From Propionicimonas sp020161015 (GTDB taxonomy: Bacteria > Actinomycetota > Actinomycetes > Propionibacteriales > Propionibacteriaceae): 64,000 bases of DNA. Below the pieces are notes generated by a model, which worked only from the letters and a program-made list of their open reading frames with translations, ran no database searches and was not told where the DNA came from. This document shows positions 15,784-24,048 of this stretch, piece after piece. The translations under genes were made by a program, and so were the position numbers. The stretch spans positions 434,001 through 498,000 of the forward strand of contig NZ_CAXWGX010000001.1 of the NCBI RefSeq assembly GCF_964266745.1, read 5' to 3'. Numbering within the stretch: the stretch's first letter is position 1; each line of letters starts with the position of its first letter.

Positions 15784-16623
15784 TCAGACCTCCCGGGTGA
15801 TACGGATGGAACGGGCCGCGGCCAGGTCGCGGGCGAGGGCGGTGACGCGGGCGCCGGCGGTGACCCGCAGTTCGACGCCGTTCGGCAGCTGCTGGACGAC
15901 CTGCTGGCTGATCAGGCTGCGGGCGCACGGCACCACGCCGGGCGCGGGGGCCGGCATGGCCGCCGCTGGCGAGGCTGTCGCCGGTGCGGCGGAGCCGTCG
16001 AGGCCGGCCAGCACACCGGCCACCGAGGTGCCGAGCTCGGCGACGAACGGCGCGCGGCGCTCCTGGTCGCGGCGGTCCCAGGCCGCCAGCGCCGTCCGGC
16101 ACAGGAAGCGGGACTCGGTCAGCCGGACGCCGAACGCCGCCAGGGCGGACAGGTTGCCGCGGAGCAGGTCGGCGTAGGCCGGTGGCATGTGCGGGAACCA
16201 GGACTGCTTGGCCGACCCGTCGGGGCAGATCGCGGTGCGCGAGGCGACCACCAGCCGGTTGGCCATGATGAACTCGCTGAACAGGTTGCTGGCGAGGCAG
16301 TCGGCGATGCCGTGGGCCACCTTCGCCGCGATGTTGGAGGTCAGGGTGGGCGCGATGAGCATGTCGTGCTCCTCGACCATCCTCTTGGACACCTCCCGCA
16401 TGCCGAGCGACCGGATCAGGTCCTGGTCGAGGATCCGCTCCGCGCTCGGGGTCTGCAGGTAGTCCAGCTGGACCCCCTGGGCGGCGAGCACCCGCAGCGA
16501 GGCGATCGCGTCCTCGAACCCGAGCAGGCCACCGGTGAACACCACCAGCGCCCGTCGCGGGGAGGGCCCCATCACCTCGAGGATCGCCGCGCGGACGATG
16601 TCGCGCAGCTCAGCCTCGGTCAT
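15784..16623 (-). CDS. Flavoprotein-domain protein of the pdu operon, with encapsulation-like N-terminus and PduM-like C-terminus
   Basis: 279 residues in three parts. Residues 2-19 (TEAELRDIVRAAILEVMG) form an amphipathic helix like the targeting peptides of PduD, PduE and PduP. Residues about 24-185 resemble the HFCD flavoprotein fold: VVFTGGLLGFEDAI, LIAPTLTSNIAAKVAHGIAD, and an ANRLVVASRTAICPDG segment. After an Ala/Pro linker (about 205-227), residues 228-279 (CARSLISQQVVQQL, GARVTALARDLAAARSIRI) look like the C-terminal module of PduM and other microcompartment proteins. It probably binds FMN inside the shell, perhaps acting in cobalamin reduction or shell assembly; that role is inference. 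Overlaps eutJ-like gene by 14 bases. Confidence 0.72.
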   Translation of the reverse strand: MTEAELRDIVRAAILEVMGPSPRRALVVFTGGLLGFEDAIASLRVLAAQGVQLDYLQTPSAERILDQDLIRSLGMREVSKRMVEEHDMLIAPTLTSNIAAKVAHGIADCLASNLFSEFIMANRLVVASRTAICPDGSAKQSWFPHMPPAYADLLRGNLSALAAFGVRLTESRFLCRTALAAWDRRDQERRAPFVAELGTSVAGVLAGLDGSAAPATASPAAAMPAPAPGVVPCARSLISQQVVQQLPNGVELRVTAGARVTALARDLAAARSIRITREV

Positions 16624-17470
16624 CGCCGACCTCCTTCATCGGAATGCCCAGTGGCGTCACGAACAGCGGCTCGATCGGGCGCACGACCGGTCGTCCGAGC
16701 CGGGACGCGAACACGTCCGGCGCGTTGGGGAACGAGCTCGACCCGCCGACGAGGTAGACCATCGGCACGTCGCGGCCGGCCAGGGCCGCCGCGGCGATGG
16801 ACGCCATCTTCTCCAGCGTCGGCCGGATGACCCCGACCACGTCGTCACGTCGGGCCGGGTCCTTCTTCATGGCCTCGGCCTCGTCGTAGTCGATCCGGTA
16901 CGCCCCGGCGAGCACCAGCGACATGTGGTGGCCGCCGGTCGCCTCGTCCACAGACAGCACGACCTCGCCGTCGTCCAGGATCGAGACACCGGTGGTGCCG
17001 TGGCCGATGTCGATCACGCAGCCGTCGGTGATGCCGAGGGTGCGCGCGGCGGCCACCGGCTCGTCGACGACCTCGGCAGTGTCGAGGCCCGCGGCACCGG
17101 CCACGTTGCGGAACACCTTGATGTCGCCCTCGCTGATCCCCGGCGGGATCGACACCGACGCCGCGGTGAAGCGGTGGCCGAGGCGCCGCTCGACGTCCTC
17201 CTTCAGGCGGCGCACCGCGGTGGTTGCGCCGAGCCAGTCGACCACGACACCGTCGCGGACCACGGTGGAGTGCACCCACCCGCCGGCCACCGGACGGTTC
17301 CCGGCGTCGACCACCGAGACCACGATGTTGGCGGTACCGAGGTCGATGCCCAGGCGCATCTCCCCGAGGGGCTCGTCCACCTCACCCGTGCGCACCAGGT
17401 GCGCGAAGCGGCGGATGGCCGCCTCGGGCGCCTCGATGGAACGGATGGCCGGTGCCATGGTCGCGGTCAC
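16610..17470 (-). CDS. EutJ-like actin-fold chaperone
   Basis: 286 residues with the actin/Hsp70-like ATPase pattern: phosphate-1 loop LGIDLGTANIVVSVVD near residue 40, phosphate-2 loop VIDIGHGTTGVSI, and adenosine loop MVYLVGGSSSFPNAP near residue 240. This matches EutJ of ethanolamine microcompartment operons rather than the larger PduG reactivase. EutJ is thought to help fold or reactivate cargo enzymes, but its role is unproven. Its ATG overlaps the pduL stop by 4 bases. A eut-type gene in a pdu operon is a known feature of some actinobacterial loci. Confidence 0.85.
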   Translation of the reverse strand: MTATMAPAIRSIEAPEAAIRRFAHLVRTGEVDEPLGEMRLGIDLGTANIVVSVVDAGNRPVAGGWVHSTVVRDGVVVDWLGATTAVRRLKEDVERRLGHRFTAASVSIPPGISEGDIKVFRNVAGAAGLDTAEVVDEPVAAARTLGITDGCVIDIGHGTTGVSILDDGEVVLSVDEATGGHHMSLVLAGAYRIDYDEAEAMKKDPARRDDVVGVIRPTLEKMASIAAAALAGRDVPMVYLVGGSSSFPNAPDVFASRLGRPVVRPIEPLFVTPLGIPMKEVGDDRG

Positions 17471-18108
17471 TTCCTGATCAGCTTCCCGAAGTCACCGTCG
17501 CTCACGCCGAGGGCGTTCGCCTCGTCGGTGTCGAGGTGGATCTCGGGGACCCAGTCGTCCTTGAGCCGGATGATGAAGTTGTCGAGGACGCCGCCGCGCT
17601 GGCCGCCGAACTCGATGCTCACCAGGTCCTGGTCCTTGACGCCGAGGGCCTCGGCGTGGCTCGGGCCCATGTGGATGTGCCGGGCGGCCACCATCACCCC
17701 GTGCGGGACGTGGATCTTCCCGCGCGGGCCCTCGATGTCGATCGGGCCGGCCTCGTCCAGGTGCCCCGACTGCGTGATCGGCGCGTCGATGCCGAGGGTC
17801 ACGCAGTCGGTGCGGCTCAGCTCCACCTGCGTCTTGGCCCGGCAGGGCCCCATCAGGCGCAGCTTGGGGAACGTGGCCCGCGGCCCCGAGACCGACACGG
17901 TCTCGACGGCGGCGAAGTCACTGGGCTGGCGGACCCTCCGGTACACGGTCATGGCGTCGAGCCCGAACAGGGTGGCCAGGTCCTCCCTGCTCAGGTGGGC
18001 ATGGCGGTTCGACACTCCCACCACGATCTGCAATTGCATGTCCTGCAGGCGGCTGAGCACGGTCCGTGTCACCTCCTCGACGAGTTGACGGGTGTCCGGA
18101 GCGGCCAT
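17467..18108 (-). CDS. pduL: Microcompartment phosphotransacylase (PduL)
   Basis: 213 residues. Two PduL beta-barrel domains each bring metal-binding His residues: VGVSNRHAHLSREDL near residue 30 and VMVAARHIHMGPSHAEALG near residue 140. The first 21 residues (PDTRQLVEEVTRTVLSRLQ) form an amphipathic helix typical of encapsulated PduL. It converts propionyl-CoA plus phosphate to propionyl-phosphate and frees CoA for PduP. One base separates it from pduJ and it overlaps the eutJ-like gene. Confidence 0.93.
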   Translation of the reverse strand: MAAPDTRQLVEEVTRTVLSRLQDMQLQIVVGVSNRHAHLSREDLATLFGLDAMTVYRRVRQPSDFAAVETVSVSGPRATFPKLRLMGPCRAKTQVELSRTDCVTLGIDAPITQSGHLDEAGPIDIEGPRGKIHVPHGVMVAARHIHMGPSHAEALGVKDQDLVSIEFGGQRGGVLDNFIIRLKDDWVPEIHLDTDEANALGVSDGDFGKLIRK

Positions 18109-18109
18109 G

Positions 18110-18388
18110 TCAGGCCTTCTTGGGGAGCAACTGCTCCACGTCCGCGTGCGGCCGCGGGATCACGTGCTTGCTGACGACCTCTTCGCCCACCTTCGCCGCG
18201 GCGGCGGCTCCGGCGTCGACGGCGGCCTTCACCGCGCCGACGTCGCCACGCACGAGGACGGTGACCAGGCCGGCCCCGACCTTCTGGTAGCCGATCAGGG
18301 TGACGTTGGCCGACTTGACCATGGCGTCCGCCGCCTCGACGGCGCCGACGTAGCCCTTGGTCTCGACCATGCCGAGTGCCTCACTCAT
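18110..18388 (-). CDS. pduJ: Hexameric shell protein (BMC domain, PduJ)
   Basis: 92 residues, a single BMC domain. It begins EALGMVETKGYVGAVEAADA and contains VLVRGDVGAVKAAVDAGAAAA and VVSKHVIPRPHADVEQLLP, all classic PduA/PduJ signatures. About 80 percent alike, by eye, to the 92-residue PduA encoded at the head of the operon. It forms hexagonal tiles of the shell facet. Named PduJ by position after pduK-like gene, as in enteric pdu operons; function may overlap that of PduA. Confidence 0.92.
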   Translation of the reverse strand: MSEALGMVETKGYVGAVEAADAMVKSANVTLIGYQKVGAGLVTVLVRGDVGAVKAAVDAGAAAAAKVGEEVVSKHVIPRPHADVEQLLPKKA

Positions 18389-18403
18389 GGTTGCGTTCCT
18401 TTC

Positions 18404-18967
18404 CTACTTCTTGGGAGTACGGGTGCCGGAGGACCGGCGGCGCGGGGACGCCGGCGTGGAGGCCTTCCTGGGAGCCGGCGGCGCGGGCGCCTCGGCCACG
18501 GCCGGCTCGGCGGCGGGCTCGGCCGCTGCCGCCGGCTCCGGCTCGACCAGCGTCGGCTCGGGCTCGGGCTCGACCAGGGTCGGCTCGGGCTCGGCGACCG
18601 GGGCGGGCTCCGGCTCAGGTTCCGGCTCGGGGACGGGCTCAGGCTCGGGCTCGGGAGCAGGCGCGGGCTTCGGCGCGAGGCCGACGGTGACGTCGGTGAG
18701 CACCACGGGCGACAGCTGGTCGGACGGGCGCGGGATCACCGAGGTGGCGAACACCTTCGTGATCCGGGACGCCGCGGCGCAGGCGGCCTGGACGGCGGAG
18801 GTGACCGCGGACACCTGGCCCTCGATCTTCACCGCGACCATTCCCATGCCGTCGGTGGTCTCGTAGCCGATCAGCTTCACGTCCGCTGTCTTGAGGGCGA
18901 CGTCGGCGGCCTCGACCGCCGCGGGCAGGCCGAGCACCTCGATGGTGCCGAGGCTGAGTTGTGGCAT
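18404..18967 (-). CDS. BMC shell protein with long Pro/Glu-rich tail (PduK-like)
   Basis: 187 residues. Residues 1-90 are a BMC domain: LGTIEVLGLPAAVEAADVAL, VAVKIEGQVSAVTSAVQAA and TSVIPRPSDQLSP. Residues about 100-160 are a low-complexity tail of PEPEP repeats, including a duplicated PEPTLVEPEPE unit, and the last 20 residues are strongly basic and rich in Ser, Thr and Pro (APRKAS, PRRRSSGTRTPKK). PduK proteins also carry C-terminal extensions, but enteric PduK tails often bind a metal cluster through Cys; no Cys cluster is present here. Position between pduH and pduJ also matches PduK. The tail probably faces one side of the shell and makes contacts there. Confidence 0.82.
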   Translation of the reverse strand: MPQLSLGTIEVLGLPAAVEAADVALKTADVKLIGYETTDGMGMVAVKIEGQVSAVTSAVQAACAAASRITKVFATSVIPRPSDQLSPVVLTDVTVGLAPKPAPAPEPEPEPVPEPEPEPEPAPVAEPEPTLVEPEPEPTLVEPEPAAAAEPAAEPAVAEAPAPPAPRKASTPASPRRRSSGTRTPKK

Positions 18968-18977
18968 GAGTGCTCCT

Positions 18978-19328
18978 TCAGGCAGTCAGCTCGATGAGTG
19001 GCATTCGTTTGACGAGCCGGGCGGCGTTGGCGCCGGCGGCGCGGTCGTTGGCCTCGGTCGCGTTCAGGCGCGCGGCGAGGTAGGGGGCGGAGGCGGGGAG
19101 CTTCTCCGTGGTCACGACCACGAAGTCGAGGCTGACCCCGATGCCGATGCCGAGGCGGGACTCCAGGCTGGCCTCGTGCGCCAGCACGAGGGGGTTGAGC
19201 TCGGCGTGGCGGGTCACCTCGACCGGCACGCCCTCCTCCTCGATGCCGTGCAGCACCTCGAGGATCTGGGTGTCGGCGAGGCGCTCGTTCAGCCGCAGCC
19301 GGATCGTGGGACGGTTGGCGTTGCTCAT
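18978..19328 (-). CDS. pduH: Diol dehydratase reactivase small subunit (PduH)
   Basis: 116 residues, matching the small subunit of diol/glycerol dehydratase reactivases. It contains VLHGIEEEGVPVEV, a region resembling the dehydratase medium subunit, then RLGIGIGVSLDFVVVTTEKLP and ends RLVKRMPLIEL. With PduG it exchanges damaged cobalamin out of the dehydratase at the cost of ATP. The ATG overlaps the pduG stop by 4 bases (ATGA), fitting a one-to-one complex. Confidence 0.9.
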   Translation of the reverse strand: MSNANRPTIRLRLNERLADTQILEVLHGIEEEGVPVEVTRHAELNPLVLAHEASLESRLGIGIGVSLDFVVVTTEKLPASAPYLAARLNATEANDRAAGANAARLVKRMPLIELTA

Positions 19329-21139
19329 CGCTGCGCCTCCCAGGCCAGCACGAGGCCGGTGGCCACGGCGTTGCGGGGGCCCTCGGTGCCGCGGATGTTC
19401 GCGCGTCCGGCGACCACGCGGTACTCGGCCAGGGCCTTGGTGACCAGCTGCGGGATCTCGAAGTCCAGCGCCGAGCCGCCCACCAGCACCACGTGCGCGA
19501 TGTCGCGGACGTTGCTCGTGGGGCTCACCGCGGCCAGGGCCCGCAGGGCGTTGGTGACGAACACCCGCTCCTTGGCGCGGATCCGCACCTGGCGGATGAC
19601 CTCCAGCGGGTGCGTGATCTGGAGCGGGATCATGCCCTCGGGGTGCAGCACCACGGTCCGGGCGAAGACGTGCGGGGGCAGCGGGGTGTCGAAGAACTGG
19701 ACGGTGCCGTCCTCGTGGCGGATGTTGAACAGCGTCTCCACCCGCGCCAGCGGGTAGCGCTTCACGTTCTCGGCGTCCTCCGAGCTCTCCAGCCCGAGCT
19801 CGGACTGGATCAGCAGGGTCACCATGTTGCCGGCGCCGGCCAGGTGGATCGACCGCGCGATCCCGTCCCCGCGCAGCACCGACGCGTCGGTGGAGCCGGC
19901 ACCCATGTCGAGGATGGCGATCGGGACGGACGAGCCGGGCGTGGTCAGCGCGCCACGTACGGCCATGTCAGCCTCTACGCCGCCAACCTCGACCTGGATG
20001 CCGAACTGTGCGGTCATGTCGTGGGCGATCCGCTGCATCTGCAGCCGGTCGGCCTTGACCATGGCCGCGATACCGACGGCCGCCTCCAGCGAGAACTCGC
20101 CGGCCAGGCCGCCGGTAACCTTCTGGGGCACCTGCGTGTCGACGGCGAGCAGGTCGGTCACCTCGATGCCGGCCGGGTCCCGCTCGGTGAGCCGGCCCAT
20201 GACCACACGGACCTTCTCCATCATGCCGCCGATGTTGGTGCCGGCCTCGCCACGGACGTTCTGGATGCGGCCGACCGAGCCGGCCACGCGCATGATCTCC
20301 TCCGCGCCGCGGTCGACGTCCACATCGGCGGTGCGGTCGCCGATGAAGGTCAGGGACCCGGCCGGGATCCGGCGCTCGGTGACGTCGCCCTTGGGGGTCT
20401 TGATCACCACGGCCGACCGGTTCCCGACCAGCGAGCGCGCCATCGGGACGACCGATGCGGTCTCGTCGGAGTCCAGCCCGAACAGCGTGGCGATGCCGTA
20501 CGGGTTGGCGAGGGTCTCGATGATCCGGCCGACCTCGGCCACCTCGATGGCCGCGAGCATGTGCAGCGGCACCTTCTCGATGAGGCCGACCTCGTCGACG
20601 ATCGGGATCTTGTGCAGCAGGCGGTTGTGCACCAGCACACCGTCGTCGCGCTGCAGGATCGCCCCGGCGACGTCGACCCGGCCGGCAGCGGCGTTGATCC
20701 GGGAGGCGACCTCCTCGAACGAGTAGCCGCGGTCGGCCACCACGATGTACGGCGTGCCGGCCGGAGCGTGCTCGAGCTCGGCGAGGGGAATGGTCGTCCC
20801 CACGCCGATCCCGAGACCGCCAGGAGTGGTCGGGTTGTGCCCGATCATGGTCGACTCGGTGATGATCGTCTCCGAGATCGTCTCCATGGCCACGTCGCCG
20901 ATGACCGGCGCCGCTTCGTTGATCCGGATCAGGTCGAGATCCGACAGTTTCCGGGAGGCTGCGTCCAGCGCCATCGTGAGCGCGTGGAACACACCCTGGG
21001 TGTTCTGGGCCGTCCCCTTGATGCCGGTCGTCGGCACGATCGAGGACGCCAGGAACACCGGGGTGGCACCCGAGGAGATCTCCGCGAGTGCCACCTCGGT
21101 GGTGGCGTTACCGATGTCGATACCGGCGATCAGTGCCAT
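19325..21139 (-). CDS. pduG: Diol dehydratase reactivase large subunit, ATPase (PduG)
   Basis: 604 residues, the usual length. An actin-like ATPase core shows IAGIDIGNATTEVALAEI at the N-terminus and AILDMGAGSTDASV in the middle, plus the family-specific swivelling-domain region (IVVADRGYSFEEVASRINAA) and GTTIPLAELEHAPAGTPYI. The DRTADVDVDRGAEEIMRVAG stretch is also typical. It pulls inactivated B12 from the dehydratase with help of PduH. 37 bases separate it from pduE, the widest gap in the operon. Confidence 0.93.
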   Translation of the reverse strand: MALIAGIDIGNATTEVALAEISSGATPVFLASSIVPTTGIKGTAQNTQGVFHALTMALDAASRKLSDLDLIRINEAAPVIGDVAMETISETIITESTMIGHNPTTPGGLGIGVGTTIPLAELEHAPAGTPYIVVADRGYSFEEVASRINAAAGRVDVAGAILQRDDGVLVHNRLLHKIPIVDEVGLIEKVPLHMLAAIEVAEVGRIIETLANPYGIATLFGLDSDETASVVPMARSLVGNRSAVVIKTPKGDVTERRIPAGSLTFIGDRTADVDVDRGAEEIMRVAGSVGRIQNVRGEAGTNIGGMMEKVRVVMGRLTERDPAGIEVTDLLAVDTQVPQKVTGGLAGEFSLEAAVGIAAMVKADRLQMQRIAHDMTAQFGIQVEVGGVEADMAVRGALTTPGSSVPIAILDMGAGSTDASVLRGDGIARSIHLAGAGNMVTLLIQSELGLESSEDAENVKRYPLARVETLFNIRHEDGTVQFFDTPLPPHVFARTVVLHPEGMIPLQITHPLEVIRQVRIRAKERVFVTNALRALAAVSPTSNVRDIAHVVLVGGSALDFEIPQLVTKALAEYRVVAGRANIRGTEGPRNAVATGLVLAWEAQR

Positions 21140-21176
21140 GTCGGTTCAGTTCCCAGGTCGTACGGACAGGTCAGGG

Positions 21177-21686
21177 TCAGTCGACCTTGAGACGGCCGCG
21201 CTTCTCGTAGACGTCCGCCGCTTCCCGGATGAACGCGGCGTTGATCTTGCACCCGTACTTGGTCTCCAGCCCCTCGGCGATGCCGTAGAGCTCGCCCTTG
21301 GTCGAGCGGTACGGACGCAGGGCGTTGTAGACCTGCAGGAGCTCGGCGTCGGGGACCTTGATCAGCTCTGCGGCACGCCGCATGTTGCGGGCGAGCGTGT
21401 CGCGACCGACGGACTCGGCCACCTGGGCCTGCATCTCGAGGGTCTCGGGCGCGATGCGGAAGTCATCGGCCGTGAGCTCGCCGGACTTCACCTTGTCGAG
21501 GCTGAAGTCGGCCAGCACCTTGCCGGTGGCTGCCTTGATCTTCTCGGGCATCCGCTCGCCCAGCGGGTAGCTGGACGCGTCGACCGCACCGGCGGCCGCC
21601 GGCTTCTTCGCGAACGACACCTGGTCGGAGCCGAGGTTGGCCATGACTTCGGCCATGATCTGGCGGATCAGTTCTTCGGATTCCAT
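21177..21686 (-). CDS. pduE: Diol/glycerol dehydratase small subunit (PduE)
   Basis: 169 residues. The N-terminus (ESEELIRQIMAEVMANLG) is an amphipathic helix that can target the enzyme to the shell. YPLGERMPEKIKAATGK and LEMQAQVAESVGRDTLARNM, then RSTKGELYGIAEGLETKYG, are conserved in the gamma subunit of B12-dependent dehydratases. The ATG at 21686 was chosen because PduE-family similarity begins there; the open frame upstream overlaps pduD. Third subunit of the enzyme with PduC and PduD. Confidence 0.92.
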   Translation of the reverse strand: MESEELIRQIMAEVMANLGSDQVSFAKKPAAAGAVDASSYPLGERMPEKIKAATGKVLADFSLDKVKSGELTADDFRIAPETLEMQAQVAESVGRDTLARNMRRAAELIKVPDAELLQVYNALRPYRSTKGELYGIAEGLETKYGCKINAAFIREAADVYEKRGRLKVD

Positions 21687-21697
21687 ATCCTCGTCTC

Positions 21698-22360
21698 CTA
21701 CCGGTACTCGACCCGGAGGGTCTGAGTCTTCTTGTTCGGGTCGCACAGCTGGGTCTCCTTGATGTGCCACAGCGCCGCGATGGCCTGGTACTTCGGCCGT
21801 GCCATCTGGTCGTTGCGCACCGGCACGGGGGCCGGCGACTCGCCCTTGGCGTACTTGGCAGCGTTCTGGCCGATGGCCCGGAACGTGTCGAGGTCGACCA
21901 GGGGAGCCTGGGAGAACAGCTCGAGGTTGGACAGCGGCGGCAGGTCCTTCTGGTGGATCACCGTCGTGCCGCGGGACTGGATGCCGATGCCGATGCCGGA
22001 GCCGGACAGCTTCGCCGCCTCGTGGGCGATGAAGCCGACGTCCGCGGTGCGGAACACCCGGATGAACCGGTAGGTGAGTCCCTGCTCCTCGATGCCGGCA
22101 CACAGTTCCTTGATGGCGTCGGCGTGCGGGATGCCGACGATCGTGTTGACCATCCGGCCACCGAAGCCCGGTGCCAGGGCGATCACGACCTCGCGCGGGT
22201 TGGTGCCGCGCTCGGCCGCCCCGGCCTCGCTGATCTTCAGTTCACCGGCGGTGCCCACCACGCTGGGCGCGGTGGCGACGGCCGTGGCCGCCTTCCCCGA
22301 GCCCTCGGTGAACTCCTTGATGACGCCTTCGATGATGCTGCGCAGTGTCTTTTCGTCCAT
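21698..22360 (-). CDS. pduD: Diol/glycerol dehydratase medium subunit (PduD)
   Basis: 220 residues. The first 20 residues (DEKTLRSIIEGVIKEFTEG) form the known type of PduD encapsulation helix; a 25-residue Ala-rich linker follows. The core has EVVIALAPGFGGRMVNTIVG, FIRVFRTADVGFIAHEAAKL and SGIGIGIQSRGTTVIHQKDL, the conserved beta-subunit pattern that contacts cobalamin. 12 bases from pduC. Confidence 0.92.
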   Translation of the reverse strand: MDEKTLRSIIEGVIKEFTEGSGKAATAVATAPSVVGTAGELKISEAGAAERGTNPREVVIALAPGFGGRMVNTIVGIPHADAIKELCAGIEEQGLTYRFIRVFRTADVGFIAHEAAKLSGSGIGIGIQSRGTTVIHQKDLPPLSNLELFSQAPLVDLDTFRAIGQNAAKYAKGESPAPVPVRNDQMARPKYQAIAALWHIKETQLCDPNKKTQTLRVEYR

Positions 22361-22372
22361 CTCGCTCTCGCC

Positions 22373-24034
22373 TCACACGTTCTCGGGGCTCATGGCCTGG
22401 CGGATGTTCTTCAGCTGCGCCCACTTCTCGTCAGAGATCTGGTAGCCCGTCTGCGGCCCGCGGTAGTCGTTGGGCTGGTTGACCGCACTGACGACCTCGA
22501 AGTCCTTGGTGAGGATCGCCGAGGTGTGCAGGTAGTCGCCCGCCACGCGCTGCTTGAGCATTCCGAAGACGGAACCGGCGACATCCTCGAAGCCGGTCTT
22601 GGCCAGGGCCTTGACGATGTCCACACCGGTCAGGCCCCGCTTGAGCAGGTCCTCCGCGGCCTTCAGGTCCTCCACCATGTTGCGGTTCGGCATGTCCTGC
22701 GAACCACGTGCGTAGGTGGCGGCCTCGACCTCGGCGTCGCTGACGTCGGTCAGCCCGAGCTCACGGAACAGCGCCTGGATCACCTTCGCGGCCTTGTTGC
22801 GCACCCGCACCACGTCGTCCTCGAGGACCGGGACCAGGCCACCGTCGACCTTGAGGTCGCGCTGGATGATCAGCCAGTCGTCGTAGTCGTCGGCGTCCCA
22901 GTTGGAGCCGGCGAACATGTTGTCGTAGTTCGGGGTGGCCGAGTAGCCGGAGCAGATGAAGTCCGTGCCGGGCACGAACTGCATCAGCGACCGGGCGACA
23001 CGACGCAGGTCGGAGTGGGTGAAGGTCTGGTCGTTCGACGACGCGCACTCGAGGTCGAGCGCCATCGCGATCAGGTTCTCGGCCAGGATCGCCCGGATAC
23101 CACCGGGAACCGCGGCCGGGACGCCCACGCAGGAGACGGAGCCGTTCTGGATGCCCTGGGAACCGGCTGCCTTGGTGATGTACAGGCAGCGGGCCTCCAG
23201 GTACAGCATCGACTTGCCCTCGGCGTAGCCCATCTGGACCTCGGAGCCGGTACCGGAGGTGAACCGCATCTTCAGGCCGCGGGACGCGTAGCAGGAGGCC
23301 AGGAAGGCCTTCGACCACGGGGTGTCGTCGCCGTCCATGAAGACCGGCTCGGTGCCGTAGACCGAGACCGTCTCGGCGTACGCGGTGAAGCCGCGCATGC
23401 CCAGGTTCAGCTCGGTGGCCTCCTCGACCGCACACTGGGTGAGGATGCCCGGACGACCGACCTGCGCACCGACCATCAGCGCGATGGCGTTGTACGGCGC
23501 GATGCGCGCGACGCCGACGGTGGTCTCCAGCTCGGCGAAGCCGCGCAGGGCGGCCTCTGCGGCGTCAGCGGCGATCTGGACCGGGTGGTCCTTCACGTTG
23601 GTGACGTGCGCCTGGTTGGCCGGGGACTTGCGGGCCCGCATCTTGTTGACGGCCATCATCATCTCGAGCACCGTCATCTTGCCCACGACCTCGCAGATCT
23701 TCGCGGGGGTCATGGCGGTGGTCAGCTGGACCACCTCGGAGCGCGGGACGTTGATGTCGCACAGCTTCCTGGCCAGGTCGAGGGAGTCCATCCTGCAGAC
23801 GGCCTCGGCGTTGTCCAGCTTGATGCCGTAGTCGGCGACGAAGGTGTCGATCATGTCGAAGTCGGCGCGCTGCTTGCCGTCCATCTCCACGACCTTGCCA
23901 CCCTCGATCCTGATCGAGGGCTTGGGGTCGTTCGGGCCGCTCATCGCGATCAGGCCGACCTCAGGCCATTCGGTTACGTACCCGTCCTGGTTGACGGGCC
24001 GGGCATCGAGTGCCTCGAAACGCTTGCTCTTCAC
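22373..24034 (-). CDS. pduC: B12-dependent diol/glycerol dehydratase large subunit (PduC)
   Basis: 553 residues, full length. It forms the TIM barrel that holds adenosylcobalamin and substrate. Clear family segments are GLIAMSGPNDPKPS, NVPRSEVVQLTTAMTPAK, AHVTNVKDHPVQIAADAAEA, TQCAVEEATELNLGMRGFTA and FTSGTGSEVQMGYAEGKSML. The substrate-pocket segment reads GSVSCVGVPAAVPGGIRA, and LECASSNDQTFTHSDLRR and RDLKVDGGL follow; these variants are closer, from memory, to glycerol dehydratase DhaB1 than to enteric PduC. The enzyme dehydrates 1,2-propanediol to propionaldehyde, or glycerol to 3-hydroxypropionaldehyde; substrate preference is open. 14 bases from pduB. Confidence 0.93.
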   Translation of the reverse strand: MKSKRFEALDARPVNQDGYVTEWPEVGLIAMSGPNDPKPSIRIEGGKVVEMDGKQRADFDMIDTFVADYGIKLDNAEAVCRMDSLDLARKLCDINVPRSEVVQLTTAMTPAKICEVVGKMTVLEMMMAVNKMRARKSPANQAHVTNVKDHPVQIAADAAEAALRGFAELETTVGVARIAPYNAIALMVGAQVGRPGILTQCAVEEATELNLGMRGFTAYAETVSVYGTEPVFMDGDDTPWSKAFLASCYASRGLKMRFTSGTGSEVQMGYAEGKSMLYLEARCLYITKAAGSQGIQNGSVSCVGVPAAVPGGIRAILAENLIAMALDLECASSNDQTFTHSDLRRVARSLMQFVPGTDFICSGYSATPNYDNMFAGSNWDADDYDDWLIIQRDLKVDGGLVPVLEDDVVRVRNKAAKVIQALFRELGLTDVSDAEVEAATYARGSQDMPNRNMVEDLKAAEDLLKRGLTGVDIVKALAKTGFEDVAGSVFGMLKQRVAGDYLHTSAILTKDFEVVSAVNQPNDYRGPQTGYQISDEKWAQLKNIRQAMSPENV

Positions 24035-24048
24035 GAAGAAGCCTCGTC

